Positions 16,319-25,396 of a DNA stretch of 64,000 nt are shown one piece after another (within the stretch, counting starts at the first letter, position 1; each line of letters starts with the position of its first letter). Both the position numbers and the translations under genes were made by a program. Origin of the DNA: Flavobacterium sp. LHD-85 (lineage in GTDB: Bacteria > Bacteroidota > Bacteroidia > Flavobacteriales > Flavobacteriaceae); assembly GCF_030929595.1 (NCBI RefSeq), contig NZ_JAVFVR010000004.1:124001-188000 (forward strand), in the 5' to 3' direction. The notes under the pieces were generated by a model. The model saw nothing but the letters and a program-made list of their open reading frames with translations. It searched no databases and was not told the origin of the DNA.

Positions 16319-18202
16319 TTATTTGACTTCTTCGAATTCAACGTCTTCAACGTTATCTCCAGAAGACTGCTCTTGTTGTGGAGCAGCTTGTTGTCCTTCA
16401 CCTCCTTGAGCGTACATTGCCTCTGTAGCTGTTTTCCAAGCTGCATTAACATTGTCTAATCCTTTTTGGATTGCGTCAAGATCTTGAGATTGGTGAGCCA
16501 TTCTCAATTCAGTTAAAGCATATTCGATAGCTGTTTTTTGCTCATCTGTTAATTTATCTCCTAACTCTTTCAATTGAGATTCAGTTTGGAAAATAGTACT
16601 ATCAGCTTCGTTCAATTTCTCAGCTCTTTCTTTTGCAATTCTGTCAGCATCAGCGTTAGCTTCAGCATCTTTTTTCATTTTTTCGATTTCTTCAGCAGTT
16701 AATCCAGAAGAAGCTTCGATACGGATATCGTGAGATTTTCCTGTTCCTTTATCAGTTGCAGAAACTTTGATGATACCATTAGCATCGATATCGAAAGTTA
16801 CTTCGATTTGAGGAACTCCTCTTGGTGCTGGTGGAATACCATCTAAGTGGAAACGACCGATAGTTTTGTTATCAGCAGCCATAGCTCTTTCTCCTTGTAA
16901 TACGTGGATTTCAACAGATGGTTGAGAATCAGCAGCAGTAGAGAATACTTGAGATTTTTTAGTTGGGATAGTTGTGTTAGACTCGATTAATTTAGTCAAT
17001 ACACCACCCATAGTTTCGATACCTAAAGAAAGAGGAGTTACGTCAAGTAACAATACATCTTTTACATCTCCAGATAAAACTCCACCTTGAATAGCAGCTC
17101 CAATAGCAACAACCTCATCAGGGTTAACACCTTTAGAAGCTTTTTTACCAAAGAATTTCTCCACTTCGTCAGCGATTCTTGGCATACGAGTAGAACCTCC
17201 TACAAGGATTACTTCGTCGATATCAGATGTAGATAAACCTGCATCTTTTAATGCTTTAGCAACTGGTTCCATAGAACGTTTTACTAAAGTATCAGATAAT
17301 TGCTCAAATTTAGCTCTAGTTAATTTTTTAACTAAGTGTTTTGGTCCAGAAGCAGTAGCAGTTACGTATGGTAAGTTGATTTCTGTTTCAGCAGAAGATG
17401 ATAATTCAATCTTAGCTTTCTCAGCAGCTTCTTTCAAACGCTGTAATGACATTGGATCTAAACGTAAATCAATACCTTCTTCAGTTTTGAATTCGTCAGC
17501 TAACCAGTCAATAATAACTTGGTCAAAATCATCACCACCTAAGTGAGTATCACCATTTGTAGATAATACTTCAAATACACCGTCTCCTAATTCAAGAACA
17601 GAGATATCAAAAGTACCTCCACCTAAATCGTAAACAGCAATTTTTTGATCAGTTCCTTTTTTATCCAATCCGTAAGCAAGTGCAGCTGCAGTTGGCTCGT
17701 TGATGATACGCATAACTTTAAGACCAGCGATTTCACCAGCTTCTTTTGTAGCTTGACGCTGAGCATCGTTAAAGTAAGCAGGAACAGTAATAACTGCTTC
17801 AGTTACTGTTTGACCTAAATAGTCTTCAGCAGTTTTTTTCATTTTTTGAAGTGTCATAGCAGACAATTCTTGAGCAGTGTATAAACGACCGTCAATATCC
17901 ACACGTGGAGTATTGTTGTCACCTTTTACAACACTGTAAGGAACTCTTTTTGCCTCATCTTGAGTTTCAGCAAAAGTGTGTCCCATAAAACGTTTAATAG
18001 AAGCAATCGTTTTTGTAGGGTTAGTTACTGCTTGTCTTTTTGCAGGATCACCTACTTTAATTTCTCCACCTTCAACAAAAGCGATGATAGATGGTGTAGT
18101 TCTTTTTCCTTCTGCGTTAGGGATAACAACTGCTTCGTTACCTTCCATTACAGAAACACAAGAGTTCGTCGTACCTAAGTCAATTCCGATTATTTTACCC
18201 AT
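16319..18202 (-). CDS. dnaK: Chaperone protein DnaK (Hsp70)
   Basis: Full-length Hsp70 chaperone, 627 residues, that binds and releases unfolded segments in an ATP cycle with DnaJ and GrpE (not in this window). The nucleotide-binding domain starts [18 protein letters not shown] (phosphate-1), with [34 protein letters not shown] and [11 protein letters not shown]. The substrate domain follows ([23 protein letters not shown]), and the C terminus ends in the conserved acidic EDVEFEEVK. It stands alone, without grpE or dnaJ next to it. The upstream region carries a sigma-54-like promoter and repeated TGTCA boxes, so its heat or stress control may differ from the sigma-32/HrcA models. Confidence 0.99.
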   Translation of the reverse strand: MGKIIGIDLGTTNSCVSVMEGNEAVVIPNAEGKRTTPSIIAFVEGGEIKVGDPAKRQAVTNPTKTIASIKRFMGHTFAETQDEAKRVPYSVVKGDNNTPRVDIDGRLYTAQELSAMTLQKMKKTAEDYLGQTVTEAVITVPAYFNDAQRQATKEAGEIAGLKVMRIINEPTAAALAYGLDKKGTDQKIAVYDLGGGTFDISVLELGDGVFEVLSTNGDTHLGGDDFDQVIIDWLADEFKTEEGIDLRLDPMSLQRLKEAAEKAKIELSSSAETEINLPYVTATASGPKHLVKKLTRAKFEQLSDTLVKRSMEPVAKALKDAGLSTSDIDEVILVGGSTRMPRIADEVEKFFGKKASKGVNPDEVVAIGAAIQGGVLSGDVKDVLLLDVTPLSLGIETMGGVLTKLIESNTTIPTKKSQVFSTAADSQPSVEIHVLQGERAMAADNKTIGRFHLDGIPPAPRGVPQIEVTFDIDANGIIKVSATDKGTGKSHDIRIEASSGLTAEEIEKMKKDAEANADADRIAKERAEKLNEADSTIFQTESQLKELGDKLTDEQKTAIEYALTELRMAHQSQDLDAIQKGLDNVNAAWKTATEAMYAQGGEGQQAAPQQEQSSGDNVEDVEFEEVK

Positions 18203-18250
18203 TTTTTATATATTTAATTTTTGATTTAATTTTATAACTCAGGTGGCATA

Positions 18251-18384
18251 AGTCAATCTTTGTGCCAAGATAAAAAACCAAATAAAATTGTCAGTTTTGG
18301 CGTCAGTGCCCTAAAAACAATCTGACAACATGACATTTTTAAGACCTGACAATCGTGGCACGACATATTTTTTCATGTCATTAT
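18251..18384 (-). promoter_or_regulatory. dnaK control region: sigma-54-like promoter plus TGTCA boxes
   Basis: On the minus strand TTGGCACAAAGATTGACT (18251-18268) resembles TGGCACnnnnnTTGCW: the -24 TGGCAC is exact and the -12 reads TTGA instead of TTGC. The implied start is near 18241, giving a leader of about 38 nt to dnaK. Upstream, between about 18288 and 18380, five or more TGTCA/TGACA pentamers occur in both orientations, including an inverted TTGTCAG/CTGACAA pair, as expected for an enhancer-binding activator. Confidence 0.42.
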
Positions 18385-18394
18385 GAAGGCTTTA

Positions 18395-18500
18395 AGAAGC
18401 TTATTCCCGCTATCCGCTATATCTTTTATGGTGAACCCCACCATAAAAGGATACCGCTCCTATCGGGGCTAGGGCATCTGTTTTCATAAGATGTTATTTT
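18395..18500. repeat. Structured intergenic element, copy 1 (possible ncRNA or palindromic repeat)
   Basis: Shares long stretches with 30932-31040 (GCTATCCGCT, TATCTTTT, AAAAGGAT, CCGCT, CTATC, GGGCTAGG, TTTTCATAAGA). A perfect 11-bp hairpin at its centre (18423-18433 with 18439-18449, loop AACCC) is ATGGTG/CACCAT where copy 2 has GCGCCG/CGGCAC with the same loop. The covariation supports a conserved fold. Which strand is transcribed is unclear. This gap (18203-18566) otherwise holds the dnaK control region. Confidence 0.72.
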
Positions 18501-18566
18501 TATAAAATCAGAATACTTTCATTAAATTGAAATTAATTACATTAGCATTTCCTCAAAATTAGAAGA

Positions 18567-19850
18567 ATGGAAAACTACAGCATCATCATCTTTATTCTTG
18601 CTACCGTAATAGGACTATCAGCGTTTGCAGACAAAGCCAAACTTCCCTACCCTATTCTGCTAGTTATTGTTGGAGTTGCCATCGGATTTATTCCAACTAT
18701 TCAAGAAATTGAAATCAATCCCGAAATCATTTTTCTGATTTTTCTTCCCCCGCTCTTATATGATGCCTCTTTTAATATTTCGCCAAAACATTTCAAAACC
18801 AATATAAGCACAATTAGTTCTCTAGCAATACCACTAGTTTTTTTCACTACTTTTTGGATCGCAGTAGTTTCCCATTATATGATTCCTGGCATGACATGGC
18901 CTTTATCGTTTGTACTAGGCGCTGTACTTTCTGCTACTGATGCTGTAGCTGCCATAAACATCACAAAAGGACTCGGAATACCCCAAAAAACCTTAACTAT
19001 ACTTGAAGGCGAAAGCTTAATAAACGACGCCTCTGCATTGGTTGCCTATCATTTTGCAGTTGCTGCCGTTATGGGTGCTACTTTTGTAATCTGGAAAGCC
19101 GCTTTTCAATTTGTTTTCTTATTAGGAGGAGGTTTTTTGGTAGGTGCGGTAATGGGGAAAATATTAGGGATCATACTAAGAACGGTTAGAAACAACATTA
19201 ATGTCGTTGTGAGTTTTATGCTTTTAATGCCTTTTGTCACCTATCTTGTTGCAGAGCATTTACACGTTTCTGGAGTTATAGCAGTGGTTTTCTTAGGTTT
19301 GGCAATGGCGCGTTTAAGCAGTAAAGTTTTTCCTGAGCACTTAAAAAACAGTTCTAAAAGTCTTTGGGACGTTATTATCTTTTTACTCAACGGATTAATT
19401 TTTATCTTAATTGGACTCAATTTCAGATATGTTTTGGAAGATATAGAGAGCAACATGATTTTGCCTTATATTGGTTATGCGATAGTAATAACAATTGTAG
19501 CATTGCTTACGAGAATGGTCCGAATATTTCTTCAAAAAATAAACCTTCAGAAAGCTTTTAAAAATAACAACAAGAAAAAGCGAAAAGTAAGCGAAAATGC
19601 TCTTCTCGACTTCGGAAACAGTTTAATTATAAGCTGGTCGGGAATGCGAGGCATTGTTTCGCTGGCAATTGCAATTGGATTGCCAAAATTCTTAGAAGAC
19701 GGAACTCCTTTTCCGCATAGAAATTCTATTATTTTTATTTCTGTCGCAGTTGTATTATTGACATTAATCGGGCAAGGATTAACACTGCCATGGATCGTTA
19801 AAAAAGTAAACGAAAAAGCAGCGCAAAACAAAATTGATTCTAATATATAA
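18567..19850 (+). CDS. Na+/H+ antiporter (CPA1-type monovalent cation/proton antiporter)
   Basis: A 427-residue integral membrane protein with about 12 hydrophobic segments. It exchanges Na+ or K+ for H+ at the inner membrane for pH and salt balance. CPA1 features are LIFLPPLLYDASFNI near residue 60, LGAVLSATDAVAAINITK, the LEGESLINDASALVAYHF segment containing the NDA sequence, and the late SWSGMRGIVSLAIAIGLP. The C-terminal tail is short. It is preceded by structured element copy 1, whose end lies 66 nt from the ATG, and stands alone on the plus strand. Confidence 0.9.
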   Translation: MENYSIIIFILATVIGLSAFADKAKLPYPILLVIVGVAIGFIPTIQEIEINPEIIFLIFLPPLLYDASFNISPKHFKTNISTISSLAIPLVFFTTFWIAVVSHYMIPGMTWPLSFVLGAVLSATDAVAAINITKGLGIPQKTLTILEGESLINDASALVAYHFAVAAVMGATFVIWKAAFQFVFLLGGGFLVGAVMGKILGIILRTVRNNINVVVSFMLLMPFVTYLVAEHLHVSGVIAVVFLGLAMARLSSKVFPEHLKNSSKSLWDVIIFLLNGLIFILIGLNFRYVLEDIESNMILPYIGYAIVITIVALLTRMVRIFLQKINLQKAFKNNNKKKRKVSENALLDFGNSLIISWSGMRGIVSLAIAIGLPKFLEDGTPFPHRNSIIFISVAVVLLTLIGQGLTLPWIVKKVNEKAAQNKIDSNI

Positions 19851-19967
19851 AGTATAAAAAATCAAATTTAACTTTATCCTTTCCTTATTTTCATTAAATT
19901 CATAGCTTTTTAAACCGCTATAAACAAACACTTTAGAGAACTATCTCAAAAAAACTAAAAAGACAAC

Positions 19968-20996
19968 ATGAAAGAAAATATTGCAATTTATGGCGCGTAT
20001 GGCCATACAGGGAAATTTATCGTTTCTGAACTTTACAGGCAAGGTTATAAAAATATAATACTTTCAGGAAGAGATGAAGAAAAACTAAAAACACTGCAAA
20101 AACAATATCCAGATGCGGCAATAAAAGCAGCTGATATACATGATGCTGCTTCACTTGACAATGCCTTTTCTGATGCAATAATTATTGTAAACTGCGCTGG
20201 ACCTTATCTCGACACAGCCGAACCTATTATAAAATCGGCTTTGCGCTTAGGAAGTCATTATATTGATTTAACTGCTGAACAAAAACCGGTACTAGACATA
20301 TTTGAACAATTTTCTGAACAGGCAAGAAAAGATCAAATTCTTATTATTCCTGCTGCCGCCTTTTACGGCGGACTTGGCGATTTGCTAAGCACAGCCATAA
20401 CCAATGACTGGAACGAAACAGAAGAAATAAACATCTATATTGGACTTGATTCTTGGCATCCTACAAAAGGAACCCGATTAACAGGCGAACGAAACCACTA
20501 CAAAAGGCTCATTTTTAAAGATAAACTTTTACAGGAATTTGAAGCAAAACCAGTCACAAAGTGGGATTTCAAAAATCCTATAGGAGTTAAGGAAATTATA
20601 GCCCTGCCCCTTTCAGAAATCATTACTATTTCTCGTCATTTGAATGTAAAAAATATTACCACTTATCTTAGTCAAAATTCTCTCGAAGAGCTAAGAAATG
20701 AAAACACACCCGAACCAAAACCTGTCGATGATAAAAACAGATCGTCTCAGCAATTTGCTATAGAAGTAACTGCTTCCAATCAAAATACGACAAGAAGCAT
20801 TACTGCTAAAGGTCAGGATATTTATGCTGTTACAGCCCCACTGGTTGTCGAAGCAATCAACAGAATACTATCAGGGCGAATAAATAAAACGGGTGTGACC
20901 ACAATGGGCGAAGTATTTGAAGCTTCGGATTTTTTAGAATCTTTGAATGTCGATGACATTACAATTTCATCAGTTACAGAATCCGTAAGCATTTAA
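19968..20996 (+). CDS. Saccharopine dehydrogenase-like NAD(P)-binding oxidoreductase
   Basis: A 342-residue protein with an N-terminal Rossmann fold: IAIYGAYGHTGKFIVSEL contains the GxxGxxG dinucleotide loop, and ILSGRDEEKL follows the second strand. IIVNCAGPYLDTAEPIIKSAL and HYIDLTAEQ match the saccharopine-dehydrogenase NADP-binding family, also called trans-acting enoyl-reductase-like proteins. The family covers lysine biosynthesis and many uncharacterised reductases, and no lysine gene is adjacent, so the substrate is unknown. No membrane segment or export signal is visible. It is separated from the antiporter by 117 nt and read in the same direction. Confidence 0.78.
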   Translation: MKENIAIYGAYGHTGKFIVSELYRQGYKNIILSGRDEEKLKTLQKQYPDAAIKAADIHDAASLDNAFSDAIIIVNCAGPYLDTAEPIIKSALRLGSHYIDLTAEQKPVLDIFEQFSEQARKDQILIIPAAAFYGGLGDLLSTAITNDWNETEEINIYIGLDSWHPTKGTRLTGERNHYKRLIFKDKLLQEFEAKPVTKWDFKNPIGVKEIIALPLSEIITISRHLNVKNITTYLSQNSLEELRNENTPEPKPVDDKNRSSQQFAIEVTASNQNTTRSITAKGQDIYAVTAPLVVEAINRILSGRINKTGVTTMGEVFEASDFLESLNVDDITISSVTESVSI

Positions 20997-21043
20997 ATTG
21001 TATCTAAGTATACCCCATTGAGTATAATTAAAAAATAAAAGCA

Positions 21044-21186
21044 TTTTAACACATAGAGACATAGTTTTTTGTGTCGAAAAAAGAAAATGGAAGAAACAAG
21101 TTTCCACACATAGCTAAACTATGTGCATTTAAACTAGTGAAAGCCTTTTTTAAGTTTAGTTAAACTATGTTTCTATATGTTCAAAA
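21044..21186. repeat. Imperfect inverted repeat with inner hairpin
   Basis: Outer arms 21044-21064 and 21165-21186 match in inverse orientation with one indel and a few mismatches. They are built of ACATAG-type units with an 8-nt period. Between them is a 7-bp hairpin CACATAG/CTATGTG (21107-21113 with 21119-21125). It fills most of the gap before the SRPBCC gene. Confidence 0.65.
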
Positions 21187-21244
21187 TAATTTCACCCAAC
21201 GAGTTAAGCATATTAACACGTTACAAATAATAAAATCGTACAAA

Positions 21245-21706
21245 ATGACTTCAGAAATTCTTTCCACAACACCAGATTCAGAAATTGTTACTACAAGAAT
21301 TCTGAATTTCCCTCAAGAACTTGTTTTTAAAGCATGGAGCGATCCTGAACATTTAAAAAATTGGTGGGGACCAAAAGGTTTTACCAATACGTTTTATGAA
21401 TTTGATTTTCGCGAAGGCGGAAGATGGAAATTTACAATGCATGGCCCAGAAAGAGGAAATTTTGAAAACGAATGCGAATTCATAAAAATTGACAAACCTA
21501 ATCTTATTGCATGGAAACGTCATTCTAAACCACTTTTTCAGATTCTGACAACATTTGAAGTCATTTCTGAAAATAACACAAAAGTAGTTTTTAAAATGCT
21601 TTTTGAAACTGTTGAAGAATGCCAGAAATTAAAGCCTTATGTTATCGATAAAAACGAAGAAAACTTTGACAAGCTTGAAGTTGAGCTAACGAAAATGACA
21701 TCATAA
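21245..21706 (+). CDS. SRPBCC-family (AHSA1/START-like) protein
   Basis: A 153-residue START/Bet v1-like lipid- or ligand-binding domain of the AHSA1 group. Diagnostic parts are FPQELVFKAWSDPEHLKNWWGPKGFTN, the FREGGRWKFTMHGPERGNF strand pair and NTKVVFKMLFETVEEC. I chose the ATG at 21245 (MTSEILSTTPD). The frame is open 78 nt further up, but that part lies in repeat sequence and looks non-coding. The family has no common reaction. Some members sit beside ArsR regulators, but none is found here. Confidence 0.85.
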   Translation: MTSEILSTTPDSEIVTTRILNFPQELVFKAWSDPEHLKNWWGPKGFTNTFYEFDFREGGRWKFTMHGPERGNFENECEFIKIDKPNLIAWKRHSKPLFQILTTFEVISENNTKVVFKMLFETVEECQKLKPYVIDKNEENFDKLEVELTKMTS

Positions 21707-21784
21707 ATATGTTGACCAAAGAAATAGAGCAAGATTTGGATTTTTTTACTTCCTAACAAATATGATTTTTGCTTAAAAAAAATT

Positions 21785-22258
21785 ATGGAAGCAAATTTTA
21801 CAATCAAGTCTTTAAATCATACAGAATTTTCAGGCTACTTCGAATTAACAGATTTAGAACTAGAAAAAATCGGCGCAGTTAAGATGACAGTCGACAAATT
21901 TCCCGGTTTTCCTTGCAGAGTAAGCCTCGAAGATGCGCAAATTGGTGAAGAAGTTATTCTTTTACCGTACAACCACCATCAGACAACCTCACCTTACCAA
22001 GCAAGCGGACCAATTTTTGTACGAAAAAAAGCCACCACACCCGCATTCGAAATCAATCAAATTCCACTCATGTTTAATCATAGATTGCTTTCGTTACGCG
22101 GTTATGACAAAAATGGCATGATGAAAGAAGCATCTGTAGTAGAAGGAAACACTCTCAAAGAAAGTATTATCAAAACTTTTGAAAATGAAAAAATAGATTA
22201 CATACACATTCACAATGCAAGACCTGGCTGTTATAATTGTTTAGTCGAAAGAGCATAA
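21785..22258 (+). CDS. DUF1203 family protein
   Basis: A 157-residue cytoplasmic protein matching DUF1203. Family-like parts are FPGFPCRVSLEDAQIGEEVILLPY, SPYQASGPIFVRK, HRLLSLRGYD and the terminal IHIHNARPGCYNCLVER with paired Cys residues and a His-x-His. These could form a metal site, but no function is established for the family. It lies 78 nt downstream of the SRPBCC gene in the same direction. Confidence 0.85.
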   Translation: MEANFTIKSLNHTEFSGYFELTDLELEKIGAVKMTVDKFPGFPCRVSLEDAQIGEEVILLPYNHHQTTSPYQASGPIFVRKKATTPAFEINQIPLMFNHRLLSLRGYDKNGMMKEASVVEGNTLKESIIKTFENEKIDYIHIHNARPGCYNCLVERA

Positions 22259-22376
22259 TAGATATTTTTCTTTTTCATTCAATGAAATGAAAAAATTATG
22301 CATGCATAGTAATTTTATGCTGTTCGTTTGTTTTTTATTCGTAATTTCGATTTTTCAATAAAATACAATATTAAAA

Positions 22377-22814
22377 ATGGCTTCATTTGTAAAAGAAATA
22401 TCTTTCCGCTGGTCAGATCTTGACCCAAATTTTCACGTTCGTCACAGCGCTTATTACGATTTTGGTGCGCAGCATCGTATCGAAATCCTAGAAGAACTAG
22501 GTTTGACATTAAAAGTAATGCAGACACAAGGCTTTGGTCCTGTTTTATTTAGAGAAGAATGTGTTTTTAGAAAAGAATTAAAACTTTCAGACAAAATATT
22601 CATTCATACTAAAACCTCAAAAATGAAAGCCGATGCTTCACGCTGGTCGATCATTCACGAATTTAGAAGAGAAGATGATACACTTTGCGCTACCATTACA
22701 GTAGACGGAGCTTGGATGGACACCAAACTTAGAAAATTGGCTTCTCCTACTCCAGAAATTGCAATTCAGGCTTTGAGTATTTTCCCAAAAAGCGATGATT
22801 TTGTTGGGCTATAA
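22377..22814 (+). CDS. Acyl-CoA thioesterase-like hotdog-fold protein
   Basis: A 145-residue single hotdog domain of the 4-hydroxybenzoyl-CoA thioesterase type. The start SFRWSDLDPNFHVRHSAYYDFG carries the conserved Asp-x-(N/D)-x-H region of that group, followed by EECVFRKELKLSDKIFIHTK and GAWMDTKLRKLASP. It probably hydrolyses an acyl-CoA, and the chain is unknown. A strong terminator follows the stop. It is not tightly linked to neighbours. Confidence 0.82.
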   Translation: MASFVKEISFRWSDLDPNFHVRHSAYYDFGAQHRIEILEELGLTLKVMQTQGFGPVLFREECVFRKELKLSDKIFIHTKTSKMKADASRWSIIHEFRREDDTLCATITVDGAWMDTKLRKLASPTPEIAIQALSIFPKSDDFVGL

Positions 22815-22836
22815 ACTAGCGATGTCATAACCTTAT

Positions 22837-22880
22837 AAAAAATCCCAAAAACAATTGCTGACATTGTCTTTGGGATTTTT
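22837..22880. terminator. Bidirectional terminator
   Basis: 12-bp stem AAAAATCCCAAA/TTTGGGATTTTT (22838-22849 with 22869-22880) and a 19-nt loop. It separates the thioesterase gene from the convergent exported-protein gene. Confidence 0.82.
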
Positions 22881-22909
22881 CTCTTAACCAAACTGTATTT
22901 TTAATTTCG

Positions 22910-23602
22910 TTATTCAAACTTCAATCCAAAGTTTACTCTTTCAAAAGTGGTACTGCAGGAAAAGGCAAATCTTCCGACATTGACAGTTCCAAAAATTCCG
23001 CCGACTGAATGTCCAGAATAAAATCCTCCCGCAGAAAATCGGCGAACCTGATATTTTAAAGCAATATCATTTACTCTTGAACTCAACTGCCCAAAAGCAA
23101 TCACTTTTGGGATAATTTCATAACTTCCAAAAACTTTGGGAACCAGTTTTTTATAATAATCAAAGCTTTCGTCTGTATCATAATCAATTATGGACGAATG
23201 CAAATTTTCTAAATTTCCGCCGATATAGGTATTTTCAGAAAAATGCCATGAGATGCTAAAACCTGTAAAAGTTCCTTCATAGCCACTTCTAGAATCGACA
23301 TATCCTATGCCAATTGTAGCTCTAAATTTTTCACAAATTTTTCCGATGTAACCTATATAGGTACGATCGATTTCTGACTTGTCAATTCCAGCACCAAAAA
23401 TAATGTCGTCTTCACACATCGTAAGAGCGTATTGAAAATAGGCCGAATATTGATCTTGATTTGCCGCAACAACGCTCCGACCTTTATCGAGGTCAATATT
23501 CGCAGAAATTAAGGTCGAGTTTATAACTGCGAAATCAAACGTATTGAGTTCTTGGGCAAATGTGGGGACTGTGAGCAGGAGCAAAAGTATTGTCTTTTTC
23601 AT
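22910..23602 (-). CDS. Exported protein of unknown function, probably outer-membrane beta-barrel-like
   Basis: A 230-residue protein with a clean signal peptide (MKKTILLLLLTVPTFAQE, cleavage after about residue 16). The rest alternates polar and aromatic residues in strand-length stretches (YSAYFQYALTM, TYIGYIGKICEKFRATIGIGYV, FTGFSISWHFS, VGGIFGTVNVGRFAF) and ends VNFGLKFE, close to an outer-membrane barrel C terminus. I recognise no named family. It stands alone on the minus strand. The 281 nt upstream (23603-23883) show no further feature. Confidence 0.7.
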   Translation of the reverse strand: MKKTILLLLLTVPTFAQELNTFDFAVINSTLISANIDLDKGRSVVAANQDQYSAYFQYALTMCEDDIIFGAGIDKSEIDRTYIGYIGKICEKFRATIGIGYVDSRSGYEGTFTGFSISWHFSENTYIGGNLENLHSSIIDYDTDESFDYYKKLVPKVFGSYEIIPKVIAFGQLSSRVNDIALKYQVRRFSAGGFYSGHSVGGIFGTVNVGRFAFSCSTTFERVNFGLKFE

Positions 23603-23883
23603 AATACTATCATTTAAGGCTTACAACATTCTGATACTAAATTACATACAATTTTCCTATTAATAAAAGAAGTCGTTTGAAGTGCCACATTACTCGTCAA
23701 AATGCATTATTTTCACAATCAGCTTCATTTAATCGATAAAAACTCAATAAATCATCGATTATTAACACTAAAAACAATGAAACCTTTTCTAAAGCTTTTT
23801 TTCTGATAACTTTAAGATTTTAAGCTTTGTTTTAAAAATGGTTCGGTTTAATTTTATAAATCATAAAAACAATTGCTTCTCAA

Positions 23884-24873
23884 ATGAAAATACTGAAATT
23901 ATTATTTATACTAATTCCCTTCTTAAGTTTTGCCCAGCAAGGAAATATAAAAACGCTGGACATTAATTTAAGCAACTACGAATATCCTTTCCCTGTTCAT
24001 TTTATCGAATTGAGCAGTCAGCGCCAATACTTGAAAATGAGTTATATGGATATTATTCCAGAAAATTACAATCAGAAAAATATTGTTTTGCTCCACGGAA
24101 AAAATTTCAACGGTGCCTATTGGGAAACTACAATTAAAGCACTAACAAAAGAAGGTTATCGAGTAATTGTTCCAGACCAGATTGGTTTCGGAAAATCGAC
24201 AAAACCAGACCATTTTCAATACACTTTTCAGCAATTGGCAGAAAATACCAAGAAACTCTTAGATCATTTAGGAATTCAAAAAACAACAATTTTAGGCCAT
24301 TCCATGGGCGGAATGTTGGCAACGCGCTTTGCATTGATCTATCCGGAAATGACAGAAAAACTGGTTTTAGAAAACCCGATTGGTTTAGAAGACTGGAAAT
24401 TAGTTGTGCCATACAAACCTGTTGACTGGTGGTACGAATCGGAATTAAAACAAAATTATGAAGGCATCAAGCAATATCAAATGGCAAATTATTATGACGG
24501 AAAGTGGAATGCAGATTATCAAAAATGGGCCGAACTTGGCGCAGGCTGGACCACTGCAGCAGATTATGATATTGTTGCTTGGAATTCGGCTCTTTTGTAC
24601 GATATGATTTTTACTCAGCCTGTTTTGTATGAATTTAAAAATATTAAATGCCCAACGTTATTGATTATCGGAACGAGAGATAAAACAGCTTTAGGAAAAC
24701 CATTGGTTTCTGAAGAAGTGAGAAAAACAATGGGAAATTATGCTGAATTGGGCAAGAAAACACAAAAAGCAATTCCGAATGCAAAATTGGTAGAAATTCC
24801 AAATACTGGACATTTGCCACATATCGAATCTTTTGATTCGTTTATAAAATCATTAATCGTATTTTTGAAATAA
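23884..24873 (+). CDS. Exported alpha/beta-hydrolase
   Basis: A 329-residue alpha/beta-hydrolase-fold enzyme with a signal peptide (MKILKLLFILIPFLSFAQQ). The oxyanion region is LLHGKNFNGAYW (69-80), the nucleophile elbow LGHSMGGM with Ser140, the acid probably the Asp in IIGTRDKTALG, and the base His in PNTGHLPHIE near the C terminus. It resembles epoxide-hydrolase or carboxylesterase-like enzymes acting outside the cytoplasm. The substrate is unknown. A 27-nt inverted repeat begins 7 nt after the stop and separates it from the next operon. Confidence 0.85.
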   Translation: MKILKLLFILIPFLSFAQQGNIKTLDINLSNYEYPFPVHFIELSSQRQYLKMSYMDIIPENYNQKNIVLLHGKNFNGAYWETTIKALTKEGYRVIVPDQIGFGKSTKPDHFQYTFQQLAENTKKLLDHLGIQKTTILGHSMGGMLATRFALIYPEMTEKLVLENPIGLEDWKLVVPYKPVDWWYESELKQNYEGIKQYQMANYYDGKWNADYQKWAELGAGWTTAADYDIVAWNSALLYDMIFTQPVLYEFKNIKCPTLLIIGTRDKTALGKPLVSEEVRKTMGNYAELGKKTQKAIPNAKLVEIPNTGHLPHIESFDSFIKSLIVFLK

Positions 24874-24879
24874 TTTTTT

Positions 24880-24968
24880 TTTGCCACGAATTTCGCGAAT
24901 TGACACTAATTAATTTTCCGAAATTTTTAAATAAAAAATTCGTGTAAATTCGTGCAATTCGTGGCAAA
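24880..24968. repeat. Long imperfect inverted repeat (CGAATT family)
   Basis: Arms 24880-24906 and 24942-24968 (27 nt) match with about four differences. Both start or end in TTTGCCACGAATT and are made of roughly 9-nt iterations of a CGAATT unit. It lies between the hydrolase stop and the DUF1398 start. Confidence 0.8.
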
Positions 24969-24992
24969 CCCTAACTTAAAAACCATATAAAT

Positions 24993-25382
24993 ATGTTTAC
25001 AATAGAACAAATAAAAGAAGCTCATTCAAAAGTAAAAACAGGTGCAGATTTTCCAAATTACATTCAGGATTTAATCATTTTAGGAGTAAAAGGATATGAC
25101 ACTTACGTACATGACGGAAGCACTGTTTACTATGGATTAAATAATTATACCGCGGCTGCCGAAGAAAAATATCCGGAGATAAAAGTTGCTGATTTTCCAA
25201 ACAAAGAACTCTTCATAGAACATTTGGTAAAACACCAACATGGCGAAACCGATTATATGACTTTCTGTAATCACTGTGCACAATGCGGTATTGCAAAATG
25301 GCGTGTTGATATCGTGGAAATGACTTGCACTTATTTTGATAAATCAGAACATGAAATTTTAATCGAAAAAATTCCTCTATAA
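24993..25382 (+). CDS. DUF1398 family protein
   Basis: A 129-residue cytoplasmic protein of the DUF1398 family (YbcV-like). Matches include TIEQIKEAHSKVKTGADFPNYI, GVKGYDTYVHDGSTVYYG, the TDYMTFCNHCAQCGIAKW segment and MTCTYFDK. The function is unknown. The three Cys and one His in the FCNHCAQCG segment could bind metal. It is the first gene of a five-gene run with gaps of 14, 3, 16 and 0 nt. Confidence 0.88.
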   Translation: MFTIEQIKEAHSKVKTGADFPNYIQDLIILGVKGYDTYVHDGSTVYYGLNNYTAAAEEKYPEIKVADFPNKELFIEHLVKHQHGETDYMTFCNHCAQCGIAKWRVDIVEMTCTYFDKSEHEILIEKIPL

Positions 25383-25396
25383 TTCATTAGACATAA

